From contig MNCI01033474.1 in NCBI GenBank assembly GCA_015680685.1, forward strand, positions 926,009 through 990,008: a stretch of DNA of 64,000 bases, read 5' to 3'. Both the position numbers and the translations under genes were made by a program. Source of the stretch: Gnetum montanum. Its lineage: Eukaryota; Streptophyta; Gnetopsida; Gnetales; Gnetaceae. The notes under the pieces are model-generated. The model did not search any database and had not been told where the DNA came from. It saw nothing but the letters and a program-made list of their open reading frames with translations. The stretch's first letter is position 1, and each line of letters begins with the position of its first letter. This document shows, piece by piece, positions 57,392-64,000 of the stretch.

Positions 57392-57748
57392 GGTGATGTG
57401 TGATGGGGCAGCGTATGAGCTAGCTAACAAGTGCCGAGTGTGTTTCAGGCTAAGTGTGCAGAGTGTCCGGCGTGTGAACACTGAAAATTTTTCTAAGTGT
57501 CCAGTGTGTACAACGTAAATGGGAGAAAATTTGGCTAAGTATGAAATTATGAACAGTATTCATATGCGAATGGCGATCTCGGGTAAGAGGAAGTCATCTC
57601 AGAATCGTTATGTTGTGTGTATTGTATGCCTTGGATAAGGTGATCCATGTTGGTGGTCGTTAGTACTTAGACTGGTTTGAAGTAGGTGCGAATCGCAGCG
57701 AATTCAACTTTGAAACCAGCTCGTTTTGTGTGTTTTTGTTGAAAAACA

Positions 57749-57965
57749 CTGTAGCAGTATTGTAGCAGTACTATAGCAGCGTAAAAAATGTAGCAGCGTA
57801 AAAGCACTGTAGCAGTGTAGACACTGTAGCAGCGTAGACGCTGGGAGTTCTGCAAACAGAGTGAGCGTATGGTTGACAATGTAGATGCTGGAGGACTTGC
57901 AGATGGTGAGTTTTAAATGGAGTAGCGTAGACGCTCAACAGCATAGACGCTCAATAGCGTAGACG
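57749..57965 (-). repeat. leader repeat with GTAGCAGCGTAGACGC units
   Basis: About ten imperfect copies of GTAGCAGYGTA(G/A)A units, several forming AGCGT--ACGCT inverted arms, between the primer site and the gag start. This is the 5' untranslated leader of the element RNA. Confidence 0.65.
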
Positions 57966-58001
57966 CTAAGAGCTCTGAAGCACAGCAAGTTTAAGACAGA
58001 G

Positions 58002-58019
58002 GCCCTCCTTCTAGCACCA
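58002..58019 (-). other. element C primer-binding site, tRNA-Asn type
   Basis: The reverse complement TGGTGCTAGAAGGAGGGC fits the 3' end of plant tRNA-Asn (...CCTCCTTCTAGCGCCA) with one or two transitions. Five bases separate it from the LTR. Confidence 0.72.
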
Positions 58020-58024
58020 TTTTC

Positions 58025-59371
58025 TGTATTGTTCGAAATCATCGGTCTCTGGATGGAATGAAATAGAGACCAGGGGATCCCCAGACAAGCACAGAAGACC
58101 CTACCTTCACTTGAGCGCAAGCTAGAATGAACGAAGGTAGAGTACCTTGAGTGGTCCACACGTGGATCAGGCAAGGATTTCCCCAAACGTACACCGAAGT
58201 CCTATATGCTAGGTTATATATAAACAACGTAACAGGCGTAAAGCAGAGCATAAACTGCGTAACTGATGTGAATGGAGAATAAACGTAAAACAGCGTAAAT
58301 AGTATACATGCAACAATTAATGCAAAAACTATAATAGATTTTAGGAAGAAAATGTAACAATGCTATTTCACAATGAGAGTTACAATGCACCGGTCTAGCG
58401 CAGTTGTGGCTTTGACACAAGGTGGACGAATAGCCCTGGTGGATGCAGGGAGGATTGATGACTGGTTCAAACTGTAGGCATAGTGTAGAGGCTGTATGCT
58501 CAGTGTACAGGGTTGTCCAGCGTACAAGGTTCTCTGCTCTGGTTCTTAGTGTCTCTGTTTTTCTCTCCATTTTTGCTCAAAATTACCAACCCCGATCTAA
58601 TGAAAAATTGAGGTTTTTATACAGGTTTAGATGTTAGACACGGGTTGGGTGACACGTGGTGCGTTGACCGGGTGCGAAAGAAAATTACAACTATACAGCG
58701 TATAGCATGCCAGCATAGAGCATGCCAGTGTATAGGATGCCAACGTAGAGCATGCCAGCGTATAGGATGTCAGCGTACAGGATGCCAGCGTAGAGCATGC
58801 CAGCGTACATGCATGCTAGTGTACAGGATGCTAGTGGACATGGATGCCAGTGTACATGCATGCCAGTGTATAGCATGCCAACGTACACCAAAAATGTACC
58901 CAGCATACAGGGTGCTAGCATACAGGATGCCAGCGTACACCAAAAATGTACCCAGCGTATACACATGAAAATGCTTCATTTTAAGGCCAAAACTTGATTT
59001 TCGAGTGCCTGAGAGCTACTGGGGACCTTGGGAAAAGTCTTGGGAGGTCCCTGCACTCAGTTCTGGCATGTTTTGACTCATTTTTGGGGCCCAAAAGTTG
59101 CTGTATGTTGGGCTATACACTGGCCAGCGTACACCAAGGTGTGCCCAGAGTATACTTGGTCAAAACCAAGTATTTTGAACCCAAAACTTGGAATTCTTGA
59201 TGCCAGATGCTGATGTAGTCACCTGTGGGTCCCAAGGAACTCTCTCTTGTTCAAATATGCTCCGTTTGATGCTATTTTTGAGGTTCACAAGTTTTGGTCA
59301 TGCTAGGAAGTATCATGACTTAGCTTGATTCTTGTCTGAAAGTGCTGGGTCCAAATTTTTGTGGTGTTTCA
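58025..59371 (-). repeat. element C 5' LTR
   Basis: 1,347 bp, with TATA box at 58614-58621 (minus strand). It is 128 bp longer than the 3' LTR, accounted for by extra minisatellite units and a 21-bp segment. Confidence 0.95.
58700..58965 (-). repeat. 15-bp U3 minisatellite, about 14 units
   Basis: The same (C/G)ATGCCAGCGTANAG unit as at 51719-51855. Twelve units in a row, then an AAAAATGTACCCAGC spacer and two more, upstream of the TATA box. Confidence 0.9.
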
Positions 59372-61110
59372 GGTGGGTCCTTCTAAGAGAGTGTGCCTAG
59401 CCAGGAACCTAGTGAAGAATTTTACATTTTTCGTAGCTGGAATGCCTTAGGTAAATCCAAAAATATACATTGATCCTAAAGAAGAATATTAGGACCCAAA
59501 CCCTTCCAGGATGCCAGAGGGTGATGCAATCACACTCTCAAAGGAACCCTTCTATGTCTTCTTGTTCTACGGATACATTCTGGTGAGGCGATTTGAGAAC
59601 CACCAGATTATGATTCTTGAGCAAGTCATGAAATTAATCATTCAAAATTTGCACTGCAATTTCTACTCATGACACCAAGATGGATAATTCCCTATAAATG
59701 TAGCTACAATATCTAACATATGCCATTCCAACCTCATGGTTAGTTAACTGTTGCAAAATTCTTCACGGGAAAGAGCATAATCCTCCTTGAATAGTTTCAG
59801 TTCATTAGAATTTTGTACCTCACCACTTGCAAATAAGTCCACCTGTTCCATGAAATGACCAAAATGTGCCAACACTCACTTCATTTCTTAATGCTCAAAT
59901 CCTATGCTCATTTGTATTACAAGAGAGACCCTTCTCATGTGGAACTATCTTTTATTCTTTTTCTTTTATCTTTTTACATAAACTATGCTTTCCTAAGATT
60001 TTCTATCTATCACATTATAGGATGGATGGGATTTCATTTCTTATAGATCTCATATGTCATTTTTCATTTTTCATTCTATATTTCATGTTGTATAAGTTTT
60101 AATTACAAGTTTTGGCTAACATAAGAAAAAAACTCCTAAAATGGAAAATTTCAAATATAAGGCAAATAGTACATCATAACACGTTTAAAATGAAAAAATT
60201 TGGGTCAACCTTGTCTATAAATTAAGGTTTTCTCTCATACCAAAACACAAGAGGATTTATTTTTCATTCTTAAACTTAAAGTTTCATTCCTTTTTAAATT
60301 TTTTGCTTCATTGTCTTCATGATTTCTCATAATATTTGCAAATCTCTAAATCCTTTCTCATTAATTCACAATTCTTAAATATTAATTTCACATTTATCAT
60401 ATTCAAGTAAGTTGAAAATTAGATATTATCAAATATCAAGTTCTACTCAAACAATGATTCATATATCATAAATCCTTATAAAGGTAAGTTCTATTCTAAC
60501 TAAAATGAATGTATTTAACATTAAAGCAAGAGGTGTTATTATGAATTTCACTTGAAAGTTGATTTCAAATCTTCTTTAGCTATAAGCAAGTTACATTAGG
60601 ATCTTGAACATAAGAACCAACCCTATTCTCATATCTTTTTACTTAATATCTTCTCAATCTATAATTTTTATATTATTTGAAACATTTTACATCTAGAATT
60701 GAGGATAAATAACATCAAATCCATTTGATTTGAACATTTAAAAAACATTTTAATCACTATATCCATTGAAACACCATAAAATTTTGTATGTTATAGCTAA
60801 TTTTCATTATGTAGCTTTCACCCCATGGAACCTGAGGGAAAAATTCATTGTAAATGTAAACATTATAACCCATGAAAGGAAATCTCACATATTCCATAAT
60901 TTTGGGGCTGAAAATTCCTCATAAGTGGTTAAAGCCTCATTTCCCAAGTAAAAAAAAAAGTCACCTAGTGTCTATATTTGGGCTTGGGGGTCAAAATCAC
61001 CTTTTGAAATGCCAAAAATGATACTTTGATGGGTTTTATGGGGGGTATACATTTTTCTACACCTACCCCCCACATGGAGAAGTGGGAGGATTTTACCTCA
61101 GCTTGGAAAC

Positions 61111-61155
61111 TTCCCCTCGCCCCCTCCACCCGCACACCCCCCTCCCTCTCCCCCA
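61111..61155 (+). repeat. C-rich tract
   Basis: Runs of 3-6 C separated by 1-4 bases. The minus strand is G-rich with G-quadruplex-forming spacing. Confidence 0.6.
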
Positions 61156-62752
61156 AGTGTGAAAACTACATGCCCCCAATGTGGAAGCTTAAAAAGCCAT
61201 ATTTTAGCACTTTGTGCACTCCAATGTTGACCAACCACTCCAACAAGGATGCAAAAATGTTTAGCGTGGAAGATTCATCTCCTTCATGGAAGGTATGCCC
61301 CCATTACTATTTATAGTAAACGGAATGGCCATGGGAGAAAGGCACTTACTATGTATGGTAAACCTCCAAATTTGGGCATCCATCTCACCTATACAAGGTA
61401 AGAATTTGTAGCCAAATTATAGCCAATTTTCAGCCATTGTACAACCAAATTGTAGCACCATTCATGGCCCAAAACTTATAAAAAGTAAAATTACACACCA
61501 TTTATAGGTTCAACAACTTTTAGAATACAAACACTTCTGCAACCCTATGCTATTTGCATTGGTTACACAATTTTTACATAGTTTAACAATTTGTTCATAG
61601 TTCCAAACTTGGGAATTCTCAAGCACTTAAGAGTTTTTACAAGTTTCCACATTTGTATTCTCTTGAACCTAGCATGGAAATGCTGTGACCTTGTAACCTT
61701 GTAAACGTCATTGAGAAATGTAAATTTTCAAGCTTCATGCTACACTCCTCTGATTCCCAACTCCCAATGCAAAGCACTTGGGTAGCCTATATTCTTCACA
61801 CTTCTCAACCCCCACCATAGCCAATGTTATAGATCTAGAGTAGCAACATTGGACATTTGATAGCATCAAAAGTGGTAGGACATTTGGCTCATGGAGTTGA
61901 CTACATCAACTTCAATAGATCCTAAACCAACACCCAAGTGAATCACCTTGCTACACACTCAGGCACCATTTGTACACATTTCTCTAACTTATTCTTTATT
62001 CTTTATCAATAAAATTTTAAGTTTTGGATTTTTCATGCAAAATATATTCATTTATTTTCCATGCATTATTCAGATATGTTATCAACTTCAATATTCTATT
62101 TTTATTACCCCATTTTTCATTTCATAAGTCCTAGGTTGATTTGATGAACCAGCTAGGGCATCTTGAAACCCATTTTTTAGAGGCCCTTAGGGTTCATGGG
62201 TTGAAGACTACTACATCAAATCCATCATTCTTTCCAACAATCGATTTTTCTAATTGTAATAGTTTTCTTGGCACTAGAAGGAGGGCTTCTGCCTAATTTC
62301 TACATCCAGTCTTCTGACCATCATTGCCAACATTTCCTATCATCCTAGAATTTACAATTTTTTGCTTCAAAACCTTTGAATTTTTGCATCAAACAACATT
62401 GTAACCCATCCCCATGTAATCAAAGCTCAACATGAAAGTTGCAAGTGTTTGGGTTTTCAAGATTTCATAGCAATGGTTGTAAATTTCAAGGCCAATGATG
62501 GCATTCCACCAAAAGCTTCAAAAGATCAACACTACCCCTTTCCCTTTGTGACCAAAATTGTGGTGTGGAACTTGCAAGTGGTTGGATGATGACTTTTCAT
62601 AGTAGGTTCTATGAATTTTTTAGTCCCAAAGCTAGCATTAAAACCTTTTCCCTTTTCTTTTTGCTATCAAATTCAATTTTTCCAATTTCTAAACTTGGTG
62701 GTGTAGCCCTTCTAGAAATTACTAGACTTTCAGAAGTTTGATTCCCAAAATA

Positions 62753-62980
62753 CACCCCCCACCCCCACCACCACCACCATCCCCCCCACCCCTTCTATTT
62801 TTCCAAGCTAAGAGAATTGGTAGACTACTAAAACCAAGTTTTAGTGGAAAAACCCAAAATATCCACTTTGTTTTTTAGCCTTTCCATCATCAATGTTGAG
62901 TTAGAAGGTATAAGATTCCTATTATATCATCCCCCTTCTCCTCCTTGCCCCACCTCCCCACACCCTCCTCCCCTCCCCCA
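62753..62980 (+). repeat. paired C-rich tracts
   Basis: 62753-62795 (including a CCA microsatellite) and 62931-62980 are both C-rich with several runs of 4-7 C. An N at 62981 follows the second, probably a sequencing problem in the homopolymer. Confidence 0.6.
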
Positions 62981-63068
62981 NTTATTTTTTTTTCAATTTT
63001 TGTTGCTTCCTTTTAAATTTTTTTGAATTCTATTCACTAGAATTCACTTTTTCTTTACCATTTATAGC

Positions 63069-63928
63069 TGATGAGTGGTGAGATACCCCTACACTCAACC
63101 ATACGAATACGAGCGTTCTCACGTGCAATCCAGTCGAACTTCACAGACAGACTAGTTGTGGCACCTAGATAGTTAGCCTTAGGTTGCAGTTTGCTGTCTT
63201 CCCACCTAGACTAGTATTATATTTGTCACATATGGTTTAGTCCAAAGTGATGTGTATGATATGGTTCCTAATCTAATGCTACTCCTGAAGGCAATGGAAG
63301 ATAATATTAACCAAGCTCAGCTAGGAGGGAAAAGGGTAAGAGAATCTAATCTAGCCTATGTGCGATAAGCAACTAATTCCTTGATCATCTGTACACATCT
63401 TGGACCTCGTGCATGACTACCACTGGGATTACCAAGTGCAAATCCTAGGTACGCCACTGGGATACCAAGTAGTCACACTTAAATGCTCATAATCAAGTCG
63501 TACTCATTCCGCATTACTAGGAAATAAGGGTGAGAGAGAAAGCATTAAATAACATTTAAATAAACAAATAAATAACAAAGTAAATGCTGGAATGATGAAG
63601 TAATCTTGATCTTTATTTCTGGTCATGTGCACATCCAAGTACATCACACTCGAATAAAGAATGTCATACAATTACAATCACCATAGTGCGGGCAAACACT
63701 GGAAAATAATCTAACTCTAGAGGGATCAAACTACCAGAGTCTAGCTACGATCTAAACTAGATTATAAACAAGGGAGAGCCACTTCTTATTTATAGACATT
63801 GTGGCAAAATGCGATATTTTGTACGCGATATCACAGGGGAAGACGTGATATCGCGTACGCGATATCATGGGTGATGCGATATTGCGGTGGACGCGATATC
63901 GCAGCCCATGTGATATCACATCCCATCA
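63069..63928 (-). repeat. element D 3' LTR (Athila-like)
   Basis: 860 bp from TGATGAGTGGTG to CCCATCA. TATA at 63787-63794 and a 134-bp U3 with seven GATATC/GATATT palindromes, the largest array in the window. The left flank ATAGC would be one target duplication copy; its partner is outside the window. Confidence 0.92.
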
Positions 63929-64000
63929 TACCCTCATGACTGAATAAAAACTCCTCTGCAAGTCACAGTGATTACATAGTGGATAGGTATGGGATTATTA
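63929..64000 (-). mobile_element. element D internal region, truncated by window end
   Basis: Begins with the terminal polypurine tract (reverse complement CATGAGGGTA) and continues collinear with 31195-31265 of element A, showing that the LTR is not solo. Confidence 0.85.

Larger units (their letters stand above)
51048..59371 (-). mobile_element. element C: gag-protease-only Tat/Ogre-like retrotransposon
   Basis: Complete 8,324-bp insertion with perfect target duplication GGTGG (51043-51047 and 59372-59376). LTRs are 51048-52266 (3', 1,219 bp) and 58025-59371 (5', 1,347 bp); on the minus strand they start TGGAACACCAC or TGAAACACCAC. Order: 5' LTR, tRNA-Asn-type primer site, repeat-rich leader, gag-protease, repeat-rich 3' region, polypurine tract, 3' LTR. 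No RT, RNase H or integrase. It lies about 90 bp beyond the 5' end of the HSP70 fragment. Confidence 0.95.
59372..63068. other. unassigned region
   Basis: 59430-59640 looks like a diverged relative of the element C LTR end (ATGCCAGAGGGTGATGCAATC and AAAGGAACCCTTC resemble 59200-59250). The rest has no recognised gene. Notable are a TATA-like TCTATAAATTAAGG at about 60212 and three C-rich tracts listed separately. Confidence 0.4.

Noticed and set aside
51719-58965. CRISPR-like repeat arrays
   Set aside because: Units are contiguous without unique spacers, lie within LTRs, and the genome is eukaryotic.
58645-58997. Cys/Met/Tyr-rich repeat proteins on both strands
   Set aside because: Produced by the 15-bp minisatellite in the element C LTR; a period divisible by three keeps all frames open.

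Overview
This window looks like nuclear DNA from a land plant with a large, repeat-rich genome. It is AT-rich, has no bacterial-style operons, and is almost entirely old, nested LTR retrotransposons. Their tRNA-derived primer sites, gag/pol families and U-rich GT-AG introns are all of plant type. LTR pairs differ by roughly 8-9% by eye, and coding regions are broken mainly by stops that C-to-T or G-to-A changes can explain. That fits a lineage that purges repeats slowly, such as a gymnosperm, but this placement is a guess. I see no intact host gene, tRNA, rRNA or CRISPR array.

Layout. 1-5002: 3' part of a plus-strand Athila/Tat-like Ty3/gypsy element (RNase H, integrase, two polypurine tracts, long non-coding tail, 3' LTR). 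5003-12720: an old minus-strand gypsy element (gypsy3) split by a solo LTR of the same Athila-like family (5805-6622, near-perfect TSD) and by a copia-type element that carries gag plus a plant-transposon-like ORF but no pol (7076-12580). 12721-15699: unassigned, rich in CATGG motifs. 15700-27027: a second gypsy3-like element (gypsy2, minus strand) running from 3' LTR to gag, interrupted by a complete but decayed chromovirus (gypsy1, 18333-24577). 28823-37750: a degraded multi-exon plus-strand gene-like locus interrupted by element A.

Elements A (30415-37301, TSD CTAGT) and B (38229-45853, TSD AGACC) are two full-length minus-strand copies of an Athila-like family with gag and protease only. 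B sits in a gypsy2-family LTR. 45930-49980: copia gag remnant and LTR-like DNA. 49995-50955: an HSP70 pseudogene. Element C (51048-59371, TSD GGTGG) is an unrelated Tat/Ogre-like gag-protease-only element with a 15-bp minisatellite in U3. 59372-63068: unassigned with C-rich tracts. 63069-64000: the 3' LTR and first internal bases of another Athila-like element (D) that runs off the window.

How the parts relate. The three best-preserved insertions (A, B, C) and the copia-type element all lack reverse transcriptase and integrase. They could have moved only with enzymes supplied in trans, whereas pol-bearing copies here are old, nested fragments. The most distinctive structure is the Athila-like LTR. 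Its U3 is only about 66-134 bp and consists largely of a palindromic GCGATATCGC-type 10-mer repeated 3-7 times upstream of a TATA box, with U3 length rising about 16 bp per added unit. All coordinates, alignments and divergence values were read by eye without tools.
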